Source: Pelagibius litoralis (GTDB lineage Bacteria > Pseudomonadota > Alphaproteobacteria > Kiloniellales > DSM-21159). Taken from it: a DNA stretch of 49,830 bases. The DNA lies in NCBI GenBank assembly GCA_029287455.1, contig JARFRB010000077.1, forward strand, positions 1 through 49,830, written 5' to 3'. Below, piece by piece: positions 27,587 to 36,357 of the stretch; position 1 is the first letter of the stretch, and the number at the start of each line of letters is the position of its first letter. Position numbers and translations under genes: made by a program. The notes under the pieces are model-generated. The model saw only the letters and a list, made by a program, of their open reading frames with translations. It made no database searches and was not told where the DNA came from.

Positions 27587-28767
27587 GCCAGAACGGAATC
27601 CAGGCGCCGGCGGCCGGAGCGGGTGGCGCGAAGGGCGTCACCGTCTAATTCCAAGTACCCAGCCTCAATCAGCGCGTCTAGCTTGCCGGGCGCGAAAGCA
27701 GCGTGAAGCTCGCCGCCGGTTTCGCGCAAAAAGGCCTCCCGGCCGATGCCCTCCGTCAAGCGCAGGCCCATCATGGTCATCTCGTCGCGGCGGGCGGAAC
27801 GTCCGACAGCCTCCATGGTGCGGGTTGCGTGCCCGGCCGTTTCCACACGCGAAAGCCAAGCTTCTGGCGCGCGGTGTTGGCGCGTCGCCCACTTGCGCCC
27901 CTCCAAGGTGACGCGCCCATGGGCGCCGGGTCCGATACCCAGATAGTCGCCGTAGCGCCAGTATGTTAGGTTATGGCGGCACTGGGCGCCCGCTGCGGCA
28001 TGGTTGGAGATTTCGTAGCCCGGCAATCCGGCCGCCGCCAAGGTCTCCTCGGTTGCCTCGAAAAGTGCCGCCTGGGTGGCTTCGTCGGGCAGGGTCAATT
28101 CCCCGCGGCGCCAAGCGCCGTGAAAGGCGGTGTTGGGCTCGATGGTGAGTTGATAGACGGACAGATGGGTGGCGCCTTCCGCCAAGGCTGACCGGAGCTC
28201 CGCGGCCCAATCCTCGGGCGCTTGCCCAGGGCGGGCATAGATGAGATCGAAGGAGAAGCGCTCGAAATGTCGGCGGGCGAGCGCGATGGCGGCCAGTGCC
28301 TCCGCGGCGTCGTGGCGGCGCCCAAGGAACTTCAAGGCATCGTCGTCGAGCGCTTGCACGCCTAAAGAGACCCGATTGACGCCCGCCGCGGCGAATTGAG
28401 CGAATGCCCCGGATTCAACCGAAGTCGGGTTCGCCTCGAGTGTGACCTCCAGATTTGGATCGAGCGCCCAAAGGGCAGCGGCCGCATCCAGCAGGGCCGC
28501 CACCGTCTCGGGCGGCATCAGCGAGGGCGTGCCGCCGCCAAAGAAGATGGAGGTGACGCGCCGGCCCTGGGTGATCTCCGCGTAATGCCGCAGCTCGGCA
28601 AGCAGCGCGGCGCGCCAGCGGTCGTGGTCCACGCCGTCGCGCACGTGGCTGTTGAAGTCGCAGTAGGGGCACTTGGACAGGCAGAACGGCCAGTGCAGGT
28701 AGATGCCGAACCCCGGGTCACGGTCCGGAAGCGTGGCGGAAGCGGCGCCGGCTTCAGGCGAGGGCAT
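27571..28767 (-). CDS. hemW: Radical SAM heme chaperone HemW
   Basis: 398 residues. CLSKCPYC (C29, C33, C36) is the CxxxCxxC cluster motif in the family context [18 protein letters not shown]; [18 protein letters not shown] and YEISNHA are HemW landmarks that separate it from oxygen-independent coproporphyrinogen oxidase HemN. HemW binds heme and delivers it to target proteins. The gene overlaps rdgB upstream by 14 bases, as commonly found (rph-rdgB-hemW). Confidence 0.92.
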   Translation of the reverse strand: MPSPEAGAASATLPDRDPGFGIYLHWPFCLSKCPYCDFNSHVRDGVDHDRWRAALLAELRHYAEITQGRRVTSIFFGGGTPSLMPPETVAALLDAAAALWALDPNLEVTLEANPTSVESGAFAQFAAAGVNRVSLGVQALDDDALKFLGRRHDAAEALAAIALARRHFERFSFDLIYARPGQAPEDWAAELRSALAEGATHLSVYQLTIEPNTAFHGAWRRGELTLPDEATQAALFEATEETLAAAGLPGYEISNHAAAGAQCRHNLTYWRYGDYLGIGPGAHGRVTLEGRKWATRQHRAPEAWLSRVETAGHATRTMEAVGRSARRDEMTMMGLRLTEGIGREAFLRETGGELHAAFAPGKLDALIEAGYLELDGDALRATRSGRRRLDSVLAHLLA

Positions 28768-29371
28768 CGTCGCCGAGGCGCTCGACCAGCTGCGCGAAGG
28801 CGCGCGCCCGGTGGCTCATGGCGTGCTTGCGCGCGGGATCCATTTCGCCGAAGGTTTCGCTCTCGCCGTCCGGGAGGAACATGGGGTCATAGCCGAACCC
28901 AAGGTTTCCGCGCGGGGGCCAGACCAACTCGCCGTCAACCCGCCCTTCGAAAACCAGCACCTCGCCGTGCGGGAATGCCAACGCGAGCGCGCAGACGAAA
29001 TAGGCTTCGCGCGAGACGCTGCCCGGCAGGCGCGAAAGACCGGCTTGTACCTTGTCCATGGCGAGGGCGAAATCCTTGTCCGGCCCGGCCCAACGCGCCG
29101 AATATATCCCCGGGTCGCCGTTCAGCGCCAAGACCACCAGGCCGGAATCGTCCGCCAGGGCGGGCAATCTCGACGCGCTGGCTGCCGCCAAGGCTTTGAG
29201 CTGGGCGTTGGCGATGAACGAGTTTCCGGTTTCCTCCGGCTCCGGCAAGCCAAGCGCGCTCGCCGAAACCACGCGGATGCCGAACGGCACCAGCAACTCT
29301 TCGATTTCCCGAACCTTGCCGGGGTTATGGCTAGCGATGACGAGGCGTTTGTCCGCGAGACGTTCCATCAT
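28754..29371 (-). CDS. rdgB: dITP/XTP pyrophosphatase RdgB
   Basis: 205 residues. [14 protein letters not shown] near the N-terminus, ALADDSGL, then [18 protein letters not shown] and [10 protein letters not shown] are the Ham1/RdgB signature. It removes non-canonical purine nucleotides (dITP, XTP) to avoid their insertion in DNA. Two adjacent ATGs at 29371 and 29368 are possible starts; a TTG at 29407 would add a non-conserved leader. Middle gene of rph-rdgB-hemW. Confidence 0.93.
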   Translation of the reverse strand: MMERLADKRLVIASHNPGKVREIEELLVPFGIRVVSASALGLPEPEETGNSFIANAQLKALAAASASRLPALADDSGLVVLALNGDPGIYSARWAGPDKDFALAMDKVQAGLSRLPGSVSREAYFVCALALAFPHGEVLVFEGRVDGELVWPPRGNLGFGYDPMFLPDGESETFGEMDPARKHAMSHRARAFAQLVERLGDDALA

Positions 29372-29420
29372 GCGCGAGGATATGGATTGCTCCCCGCAAA
29401 AAGGCAAGACGGCTTGTTTC

Positions 29421-30140
29421 TCACGCCAAGCCCAAGGCCGCGCGCTGGTGTGCCACTAGTTCGCGCGCGCCCGACTCAGCGAGGCCCAGCAGGTAATCGA
29501 ACTGGTCGCGCTGAAAAGGCGCTGTCTCGCCGGTGGCCTGAATTTCCACCAAGCCGCCGCCTGCGGTCAGCACGAAGTTCGCATCCGCTTCGGCGTTGGA
29601 ATCCTCGGCATAATCCAAATCGAGCAGAGGCTCGCCGCGATAGAGGCCGCAAGATACAGCCGCGACCTCCTCGCGCAGGGGAATGCTGGAAATGGCGCCG
29701 AGCTTTCGCATGTGCGCGAAGGCTTGATAAAGCGCCACATAGGACCCGGTGATCGCTGCGGTCCGCGTTCCGCCGTCCGCTTGTAGAACGTCGCAGTCAA
29801 GCCGGATCTGCCGCTCGCCGAAACCGGTCAAATCGGCGACAGCCCGCAAGGAGCGCCCAATCAAGCGTTGGATCTCCTGGGTCCGTCCGGACTGGCGGCC
29901 GCGCGCGGCCTCGCGGTCGGTGCGGCTATCGGTGGAGCGTGGCAGCATGCCGTATTCGGCGGTGATCCAGCCCTTGCCGCTGTTTCGCAGCCAGCCCGGA
30001 ACGGTCTCGCCGATCGATGCGGTGCAAAGGACGTGGGTGTCGCCGAACTTGGCCAAGCAGGAGCCCTCGGCGTACTTGTTGACGCAGACTTCCAAGGAAA
30101 TGCTTCGCAGTTCGTCCGGGGCTCGGCCGCTCGGGCGCAT
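29421..30140 (-). CDS. rph: Ribonuclease PH
   Basis: 239 residues. [47 protein letters not shown] and [16 protein letters not shown] are the RNase PH signature. It trims tRNA 3' ends by phosphorolysis. I chose ATG 30140 because AGGAG lies eight bases upstream; a GTG six bases earlier (30146) has only a two-base spacing. First gene of the operon, divergent from hrcA. Confidence 0.95.
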   Translation of the reverse strand: MRPSGRAPDELRSISLEVCVNKYAEGSCLAKFGDTHVLCTASIGETVPGWLRNSGKGWITAEYGMLPRSTDSRTDREAARGRQSGRTQEIQRLIGRSLRAVADLTGFGERQIRLDCDVLQADGGTRTAAITGSYVALYQAFAHMRKLGAISSIPLREEVAAVSCGLYRGEPLLDLDYAEDSNAEADANFVLTAGGGLVEIQATGETAPFQRDQFDYLLGLAESGARELVAHQRAALGLA

Positions 30141-30229
30141 GGTCACCGCTCCTGTTTGGGAGAAACCGACCTGGGTTCTATCTTATGGGGCGGTGCCGCG
30201 TCCAGCGGGGGAATCGGGGTCCTGTCTTG

Positions 30230-30258
30230 TTGAAACCCTGGGCACTTTCGCTTACATG
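30230..30258 (+). promoter_or_regulatory. Candidate promoter of hrcA
   Basis: TTGAAA, 17 bases, TACATG. Four to five matches to each sigma-70 hexamer, with the CTTG...TTGAAA context also compatible with an alphaproteobacterial RpoH promoter. The predicted start is about 30 bases before the hrcA ATG. Confidence 0.4.
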
Positions 30259-30294
30259 GCTTATCGGATTGTTTCAAAAGGCCGTTGCACGCGA

Positions 30295-31365
30295 ATGAGC
30301 GAGCTTAACCCGAATTTCCCGGGCCCTTCCGCGATCGCCGAGATGAGCGAACGATCGCGCGATATCCTGCGCATGATCGTGGACGCCTACGTTGAGACCG
30401 GCGCGCCGGTCGGCTCGCGCACCTTGTCCCGCAAGCTGGGCATGGAGCTCTCGCCGGCGACGATCCGCAACGTCATGGCGGATTTGGAGGAATTGGGCCT
30501 GCTGATGGCGCCGCACACCTCGGCCGGCCGTCTGCCGACCGAACAGGGTTTGCGCCTTTACGTGCATGGCTTGCTTGAGCGCGGCACGCTGTCCAGCGAC
30601 GAGCAGCAACGCATTGATACGCAATGCGCCGCATTGGGCCGCAGCCTGCCGGAGGTCCTGGAGGAGGCGACCAGTATGCTTTCAGGGCTGTCGCGCTGCG
30701 CCGGCCTGGTGGTGGCCCCGAAGCAGGACGAGGCCATCAATCATATCGAGTTCGTGTCCCTGGGTCCGGGGCGGGCCATGGTGGTCATGGTCACTCGCTC
30801 CGGCGGAGTCGAGAACCGGGTCATCGACGTGCCCGTGGGCTTGCCGCCGTCCTCGCTGGTGGAAGCGACGAACTATCTCTCCGCGCGCTTGCGCGGGCGC
30901 ACGCTGGGTGAGGCGAAACTGACGATCCAGGACGAGATCGCGGCCCAGCGCACGCAGCTCGACGACCTTACGAACCGTCTCGTCGAAACGGGACTCGCCA
31001 CTTGGAGCCAAGGCTCTGTCGGGGGAGCCTTGATCGTGCGGGGGCAAGCGCAGCTTCTCGAGGATGTGCAGGCCCTCGAGGACCTGGAGCGGGTGCGCCA
31101 CCTTTTCGCGGCGCTGGAACGCAAGGAGGCCCTTCTGGGTCTGCTCGACCTGACCGAGGGCGCCGAGGGGGTGCAGATCTTCATCGGCTCCGACAACGAG
31201 CTTTTCGGCTTGGCGGGTTGCTCGATGGTGATCGCTCCCTATAACAACAGCGAACAAAGAATCGTCGGAGCGGTCGGTGTGATCGGCCCCACGCGCATCG
31301 ACTACGCGCGCATCATTCCGATGGTGGACTACACAGCGAAGGTCATCGGGCGCCTTGTCGGCTAA
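30295..31365 (+). CDS. hrcA: Heat-shock repressor HrcA
   Basis: 356 residues. N-terminal winged helix (RSRDILRMIVDAYVETGAPVG, LSPATIRNVMADLEELGLL), then PHTSAGRLPTEQGLRLYV, followed by a GAF-like and dimerisation region ending in GVIGPTRIDYARIIPMVDY, all HrcA signatures. It represses groESL-type genes through CIRCE sites; I saw no CIRCE in this window. ATG 30295 gives MSELNPNF; the longer frame upstream is antisense to rph. It is followed by grpE. Confidence 0.95.
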   Translation: MSELNPNFPGPSAIAEMSERSRDILRMIVDAYVETGAPVGSRTLSRKLGMELSPATIRNVMADLEELGLLMAPHTSAGRLPTEQGLRLYVHGLLERGTLSSDEQQRIDTQCAALGRSLPEVLEEATSMLSGLSRCAGLVVAPKQDEAINHIEFVSLGPGRAMVVMVTRSGGVENRVIDVPVGLPPSSLVEATNYLSARLRGRTLGEAKLTIQDEIAAQRTQLDDLTNRLVETGLATWSQGSVGGALIVRGQAQLLEDVQALEDLERVRHLFAALERKEALLGLLDLTEGAEGVQIFIGSDNELFGLAGCSMVIAPYNNSEQRIVGAVGVIGPTRIDYARIIPMVDYTAKVIGRLVG

Positions 31366-31407
31366 CGCGCCGAGAGCACTGCCCTAACCCACGAGGTCGG
31401 AGAGTTC

Positions 31408-32079
31408 ATGTCTGACAAATTCAAGCGAAACCGAGACTCCGCCGAACATGCCAGCCCCGGGGCGGAGCAGCCGGCCGGCCCGGAGCTTACGCCCGAGGAG
31501 CTGGCGATTCTGGCGGAGAACGAGGCGGAGGGCGGTCTTGCCGAGGACCCGCTGACGGCCGCGCGGGCGGAGAACGCCGAATTGCGCGACCAATTGCTGA
31601 GGGCCTTGGCGGAGACGGAGAATGTCCGGCAGCGCGCCCGCCGGGAGCGGGAGGAGGCCTTGAAATACGCCACCGCCCCCTTCGCGCGGGACCTCTTGCC
31701 CGTGGCGGACAACTTGCGCCGCGCCCTGGAAAGCGTCCCGGACGGGCTGTCCGAGGACGAAGGTGTGAAGACCCTGCTGACAGGGGTGGAGATGACGGAG
31801 CGCGCCCTGCAGGATGCCTTCTCGAAGCACGCCATCCGGCAGATCGACCCGATCGGCGAGAAGCTCGACCCTCATGCCCACGAGGCCATGGTTGAGGTGC
31901 TCGACCCCTCCCTGGTGGCCGGCACGGTTTCGCAAGTCTTCGAGCGAGGCTATGCCCTGCACGACCGCTTGCTGCGTCCGGCCCGGGTTGGCGTCGCGAA
32001 GGGTGGTCCCGCCCACGGCGCCGATCCGGCTAAGGGTCCGCGGCCCGGCCCGGGATCGAAGCTCGACACCGAAGCCTGA
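31408..32079 (+). CDS. grpE: GrpE nucleotide exchange factor
   Basis: 223 residues. A disordered acidic N-terminus is followed by the long coiled-coil (about 48-95; AENAELRDQLLRALAETENV) and a beta domain with the GrpE signature (DPHAHEAMVEVLDPSL, GTVSQVFERGYALHDRLLRPARV). It drives ADP release from DnaK. A Gly/Pro-rich tail of about 25 residues is present. dnaK is not adjacent; htpG follows instead. Confidence 0.95.
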   Translation: MSDKFKRNRDSAEHASPGAEQPAGPELTPEELAILAENEAEGGLAEDPLTAARAENAELRDQLLRALAETENVRQRARREREEALKYATAPFARDLLPVADNLRRALESVPDGLSEDEGVKTLLTGVEMTERALQDAFSKHAIRQIDPIGEKLDPHAHEAMVEVLDPSLVAGTVSQVFERGYALHDRLLRPARVGVAKGGPAHGADPAKGPRPGPGSKLDTEA

Positions 32080-32120
32080 GGGTGTGGTCAGCGGCCCGGC
32101 CGCCAAGGGCCTGACACCTT
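32078..32120 (+). terminator. Hairpin after grpE
   Basis: GAGGGTGT-GG-TCAG pairs with CTGACACCTT across a GC-rich loop, with a two-base bulge, starting at the grpE stop. Only two T residues follow. Possibly an attenuating structure between grpE and htpG. Confidence 0.3.
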
Positions 32121-32229
32121 GCGGCGCGCCAGATCCCTGCTCATATCTAGCTAAGGTCCAGGTGTGGCGCGTGCCGGCGCCCCGGAGGCCGTGCAACCCG
32201 TCTTCAAGAACCGATAACGAGATGAGGCA

Positions 32230-34203
32230 ATGACCACCAGTCCCGGGGAGACCTTGCAGTTTCAAGCCGAAGTCAGCCGGCTGCTTGATATCGTCGCGAA
32301 CGCGCTCTATTCGCAGAAAGAGGTGTTTCTGCGCGAGCTGATCTCAAATAGCTCAGACGCTTGCGACCGCCTGCGCTACGCCGCCCTCACACAACCCGAG
32401 CTGATCAAGGACGACCCGGATTTTCGCATCCGCCTGACACCGGACACGGCGAGCAACGTTCTTGCCGTGGAGGACAATGGCCTTGGCATGAACCGGGAGG
32501 ACTTGGTCGAGAATTTAGGAACCATTGCGCGCTCGGGCACCGCGGCCTTTCTCGAGAAGATGGGTGACCAGCGTGGCGAGGTCGATCTCATCGGTCAATT
32601 CGGCGTCGGCTTTTATTCCGCTTTCATGGTGGCCGAAACCGTCGTTGTCCTGACCCGCAAGGCGGGCGAGGCCCAGGGTTGGCGCTGGGAATCCGATGGA
32701 AAGGGCAGTTTCACCATCGCCGAGAGCGACGAGGCCCCTGCCCGCGGCACGCGCATCCTGCTGAATCTGCGGGAGGACGCGAAACCGTTCCTGGAAGCGG
32801 CTGAACTCAAGCGGATCGTCAAGACCTACTCGGACCACATCGCCGTTCCAATCGAACTCGTGGAGGGCGATAAGACCGAAACCCTGAACAGCGGCGGTGC
32901 CCTGTGGCTGAGGCCCAAGTCCGACATCACCGAGGAGCAGTACAAGGAGTTCTATCACCACACCGCCCACGCCTTCGACGAGCCATGGCTGAGGATCCAT
33001 TTCCGGGCGGAGGGGATGATGGAGTACACCGGCCTCCTCTTCATACCCTCCATGAAGCCAATGGACCTTTTCGACCCGCAGCGCAAAGGGCGGGTCAAGC
33101 TCTACGTGAAGCGGGTGTTCATCACGGACGATTGCGAGGAACTCGTTCCCCCCTATCTGAGGTTCCTGCGCGGTGTGGTGGACTCCGAGGATCTTCCGCT
33201 GAACATCAGCCGGGAGCTCCTTCAACACAACCCGGTCCTAAAGCGCATGAAGACGGCGATCACCAAGCGCGTGCTTTCGGAGCTGGAAAACCGATCCAAG
33301 GAGGATGCCGAGGGCTACGCGGCCTTCTGGGAGAACTTCGGCGCCGTCCTGAAGGAAGGAATCTATGAGGATGCCACCCAGCGCGATGCCCTGCTAAAAC
33401 TGGCGCGCTTCCACTCCACCCACGGCGATGGCCTAACCAGTCTCGACGACTATCTGGCCCGCAAGAAGCCGGGGCAGGAAGCGATCTACACGATCACCGG
33501 CGAAGACCTGGAGAGCGTCAAGCGCAGCCCGCAGCTTGAAGGCTTTCTCGACAAGGGTGTCGAGGTCCTGCTTCTGACCGACCCGGTTGACGAATTCTGG
33601 ATCCCGGCGGTGATGAAGTACGAGGACCTGCCGTTCCAGTCGGTGACCCAAGGCAGTGCCGATCTCGACTCCCTGGAAGGCGAGGAGCAGGACAAGGAAG
33701 AAGATGCGGCGGCCGAGGAAACACCGGGGCTGGAGACCCTGGTGGCCTTCGTGAAGTCGACCCTGGGGGATGCGGTCAAGGACGTGAAGCTGTCCAAGCG
33801 CCTCACCGCGAGCCCGGTCTGCCTGGTGGCCGACGCCGGGGACATGGACTTGCATCTGGCGCGGCTGCTGCGTCAGCACAACCAATTGCAAGACAGCCTT
33901 CCGCGAGTTCTGGAGCTCAACCCGAAACACTCCCTGATCCTCGGCCTGGCCGAGGCTGTCCGCGCGCGCGGTGCTGGCGAGGAAGCCGGGCGGATCAGCG
34001 GCGACGCGCTGGCGGAAGTTGCCTGGCTCTTGGTGGATCAAGCGCGCATCCTGGAGGGTGAGAGTCCCGCCGATCCGGCGGCCTTCTCGCGCCGGCTAAC
34101 GCTGGTGGTTGAGCAGGGTCTGGGTCTGCCGGCTCCCGATGGCCGCACGCCTGGCGGCGATGGGGGTTCGCCAGATGGCGATGTCGATCGGGCGGCGGAG
34201 TGA
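32230..34203 (+). CDS. htpG: HSP90-type chaperone HtpG
   Basis: 657 residues, slightly longer than E. coli HtpG. GHKL ATP-binding motifs: FLRELISNSSDACDR (33-47), VEDNGLGM, and IGQFGVGFYSAFMVA. Middle domain (YTGLLFIPSMKPMDLF, DSEDLPLNISRELLQ) and C-terminal dimerisation domain are complete. An acidic insert (EGEEQDKEEDAAAEETPG) lies at the middle/C-terminal junction and a Gly-rich tail ends the protein. It refolds clients with DnaK and is usually heat-inducible. Begins 150 bases after grpE. Confidence 0.96.
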   Translation: MTTSPGETLQFQAEVSRLLDIVANALYSQKEVFLRELISNSSDACDRLRYAALTQPELIKDDPDFRIRLTPDTASNVLAVEDNGLGMNREDLVENLGTIARSGTAAFLEKMGDQRGEVDLIGQFGVGFYSAFMVAETVVVLTRKAGEAQGWRWESDGKGSFTIAESDEAPARGTRILLNLREDAKPFLEAAELKRIVKTYSDHIAVPIELVEGDKTETLNSGGALWLRPKSDITEEQYKEFYHHTAHAFDEPWLRIHFRAEGMMEYTGLLFIPSMKPMDLFDPQRKGRVKLYVKRVFITDDCEELVPPYLRFLRGVVDSEDLPLNISRELLQHNPVLKRMKTAITKRVLSELENRSKEDAEGYAAFWENFGAVLKEGIYEDATQRDALLKLARFHSTHGDGLTSLDDYLARKKPGQEAIYTITGEDLESVKRSPQLEGFLDKGVEVLLLTDPVDEFWIPAVMKYEDLPFQSVTQGSADLDSLEGEEQDKEEDAAAEETPGLETLVAFVKSTLGDAVKDVKLSKRLTASPVCLVADAGDMDLHLARLLRQHNQLQDSLPRVLELNPKHSLILGLAEAVRARGAGEEAGRISGDALAEVAWLLVDQARILEGESPADPAAFSRRLTLVVEQGLGLPAPDGRTPGGDGGSPDGDVDRAAE

Positions 34204-34206
34204 TCC

Positions 34207-34584
34207 ATGGCCGGACAAACGAAAGCCCTAGCGGTCCTGCCCCCCTCCGCGGAAAGCGAAGAGCAGGTACGCTCTGAATTTTGGCGCAAGCTGCGCCGCT
34301 TCGCAGGGCGCCTGCCCTTCGCGGAAGACGCGGTGGCGGCGTGGTTCTGCGCCTTCGATCCGCGAACGCCACTCAAGGCGAAAGCGATCCTGATCGGGGC
34401 ACTTGCCTATTTCCTGCTTCCCGCGGATGCGGTTCCGGATGTGCTGGCGGGTTTGGGCTTCACCGACGACGCGGCGGTGCTATTCGCGGCGATCCGAAGC
34501 GTTGCGCCCTATGTTCGCGAAAGCCATCGTGCTCAGGCGCGCGAAGCCCTGGAGACGGAGGGGCTTTCCGCGCACGCGCCTTGA
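34207..34584 (+). CDS. YkvA/DUF1232 family protein
   Basis: 125 residues. The DUF1232 core KAKAILIGALAYFLLPADAVPDVLAGLGFTDD... contains the LxxxDAVPDxxxxxGFxDD signature inside a short hydrophobic helix. These small proteins are membrane-associated; function unknown. It starts three bases after the htpG stop, so it is co-transcribed with the chaperone gene, suggesting a stress-related expression pattern. Confidence 0.88.
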   Translation: MAGQTKALAVLPPSAESEEQVRSEFWRKLRRFAGRLPFAEDAVAAWFCAFDPRTPLKAKAILIGALAYFLLPADAVPDVLAGLGFTDDAAVLFAAIRSVAPYVRESHRAQAREALETEGLSAHAP

Positions 34585-34631
34585 GGGTGGAAGGCCATGA
34601 GGCCCAAGGCCCAAGACCCATGACCCTCAAG
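34580..34631. repeat. Inverted repeat spanning the DUF1232 stop codon
   Basis: CTTGAGGGT at 34580-34588 pairs perfectly with ACCCTCAAG at 34623-34631; a further short GGCC-ATGA-GGCC hairpin lies inside. The stop codon is in the left arm. No T-run follows. Confidence 0.5.
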
Positions 34632-34735
34632 AAAAGCCGGTGTTGATCCGACACCGATACGATGGGCTAGACTGGGGCCCTCGGGGCGCGGATTCTAACG
34701 ACGGGCTCGAGAAGACGAACTCCAACGGCGGTGCC

Positions 34736-35575
34736 ATGCGCTTAATGCTCTTGATCGGTTTTCTGCTGCTGTCCGCCGGGCGGACGCAGGCCGCGGAAGT
34801 CGTTCAGTTTCCCTCCGCGACCTTGCCGCCCACGGCTTTTGCCTTGCGGCATCTGGAAAAGCAGGACCGCATGTGGACGCCGCCGCCGGTGGTGGAGGTG
34901 ACCGGATATCTGGATCTGCCGGAAAGCGATGAGCTGTTGCCGGCGATCGTGCTCTTGCCGGATTGCGACGGCTACGCGCCGGTACACCCCTATTCCTTCG
35001 CGGAGTGGGGCTATGCGGTGCTCGCGATCGATCCTCACGGCGCTCGAGGCTTGAGCCCGACTTGCCGAGGCGGAAGCCCGATGAGCGCGTCTTCCATGGC
35101 GCTCGACGCTCAAGGGGCCTTGACCTATCTCGCGGGCCGGCCGGAGATCGACCCCGACCGGATTGCCGTGGTTGGTTGGGGCTTGGGTGGGGAAGCCGCC
35201 CTGGAGTCGGTTCTGCGCGGAGGCATCGCGGCACCGTTGCGCGGCTCCTTCGCCGCGGCGGCGTCGTTTTATCCCTTCTGCGCCTTCGACGGCGACTTCC
35301 TGGTGCCGAGCTTGATCCTTGTGGGGGAAGCCGATGAGATTGCTCCTCCGCGCCTGTGCCGCTTCATGGTCAAGCGCGTGCCCGAGGAGGCGTCGGAAAT
35401 CGATCTGGTGATCTATGCTGGCGCCGGTCACGGCTTCGACCAAACGCGATTTCGCGAGCCGGCGGAGCGCGATCTTGGCTGGGGTAAGCATCCGCTTGTC
35501 TACGACCCGGCGGCACACGAGGATGCGGCCCAGAAGCTGAAAGGCTATTTGGACCGGCTGCTCTCCAGCGAATAA
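34736..35575 (+). CDS. Exported dienelactone-hydrolase-like protein lacking the nucleophile
   Basis: 279 residues with a signal peptide (MRLMLLIGFLLLSAGRTQAA). The alpha/beta-hydrolase fold of the dienelactone hydrolase family is clear: VLLPDCDGYAPVHPYSFAEWG, AIDPHGARGL, and the late Asp (VGEADE, D200) and His (GAGHGFD, H232) of the triad. The nucleophile elbow is GWGLGG (147-152) with Gly149 where Cys or Ser is expected. It may therefore be a non-catalytic binding protein. I start at ATG 34736, since the earlier in-frame start at 34640 would bury the signal peptide. Possibly co-transcribed with the following SDR gene. Confidence 0.8.
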   Translation: MRLMLLIGFLLLSAGRTQAAEVVQFPSATLPPTAFALRHLEKQDRMWTPPPVVEVTGYLDLPESDELLPAIVLLPDCDGYAPVHPYSFAEWGYAVLAIDPHGARGLSPTCRGGSPMSASSMALDAQGALTYLAGRPEIDPDRIAVVGWGLGGEAALESVLRGGIAAPLRGSFAAAASFYPFCAFDGDFLVPSLILVGEADEIAPPRLCRFMVKRVPEEASEIDLVIYAGAGHGFDQTRFREPAERDLGWGKHPLVYDPAAHEDAAQKLKGYLDRLLSSE

Positions 35576-35619
35576 GCTCAATCGTGAACCGGCAGATTCG
35601 AGCGCGGAGGAAAGGACTC

Positions 35620-36351
35620 ATGCCTATTGTTCTGGTGACCGGCGGCAGCCGGGGAATAGGGGCCGCGGTGTGCCGGCTCGCCGCTCGCGACGGCTGGGAC
35701 GTTTCGGTTAACTATACCAGCGATGCAAGCGCCGCCGCCGAGGTCGTTGCGGCGGTCGAAGCCGCAGGACGGCGGGCGGTGGCGATCAAGGCCGACGTCA
35801 GCGACCCGGCTGAGGTCGAGTTGCTCTTCGAGGAGACCGAAAAGGCCCTAGGACCTATCGACGGCTTGGTGAATTCCGCCGGGATAACCGGCCTCGTCTC
35901 GCCCTTGGCCGAAGCGCGGGCGGAAACCATTGCGCGCACCATGGACATCAATGTGAACGGTACGCTCTATTGCTGCCGGGAAGCGGCCCGGCGCATGAGC
36001 GCGCGCGGCGGCGCCATCGTCAATCTCTCCTCGGCGGCGGCCAACCTGGGCAGCCCCGGCGAGTTCGTCTGGTACGCCGCGAGCAAAGGCGCGGTTGACA
36101 GCCTCACGATCGGGCTGTCCAAGGAGCTCGGGCCCCAGGGCATTCGCGTGAACGCCGTGGCCCCGGGCCTGATCGAAACCGACATTCATGCCTCCGCGGG
36201 TGCGCCCGAGCGGGTCGCGCGCTTGGTTCCCCTTGTGCCCTTGGGTCGGTCCGGCAGCGCGGAGGAGACCGCGGAGCCGATCGTCTGGCTGCTTTCGCCG
36301 GCCGCGTCCTACGTGACCGGGTCGGTGATCCGGGTGGCCGGCGGTCGCTAG
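35620..36351 (+). CDS. SDR family oxidoreductase (FabG-like)
   Basis: 243 residues, classical short-chain dehydrogenase. Cofactor motif GGSRGIG at 8-14, NSAG at 85-88, and catalytic N111, S138, Y152, K156 (YAASK). An Asn/Tyr/Thr after beta-2 (VNYTSDA) suggests NADP(H) preference as in FabG. Substrate not determinable. ATG 35620 has GGAGGAAAG seven bases upstream, clearly better than GTG 35584. It converges with the dehydrogenase gene to its right, six bases apart. Confidence 0.9.
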   Translation: MPIVLVTGGSRGIGAAVCRLAARDGWDVSVNYTSDASAAAEVVAAVEAAGRRAVAIKADVSDPAEVELLFEETEKALGPIDGLVNSAGITGLVSPLAEARAETIARTMDINVNGTLYCCREAARRMSARGGAIVNLSSAAANLGSPGEFVWYAASKGAVDSLTIGLSKELGPQGIRVNAVAPGLIETDIHASAGAPERVARLVPLVPLGRSGSAEETAEPIVWLLSPAASYVTGSVIRVAGGR

Positions 36352-36357
36352 CGCCGT

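Noticed and set aside
30147-30294. CIRCE element at hrcA
   Set aside because: No TTAGCACTC-N9-GAGTGCTAA-like sequence is present here or before grpE.
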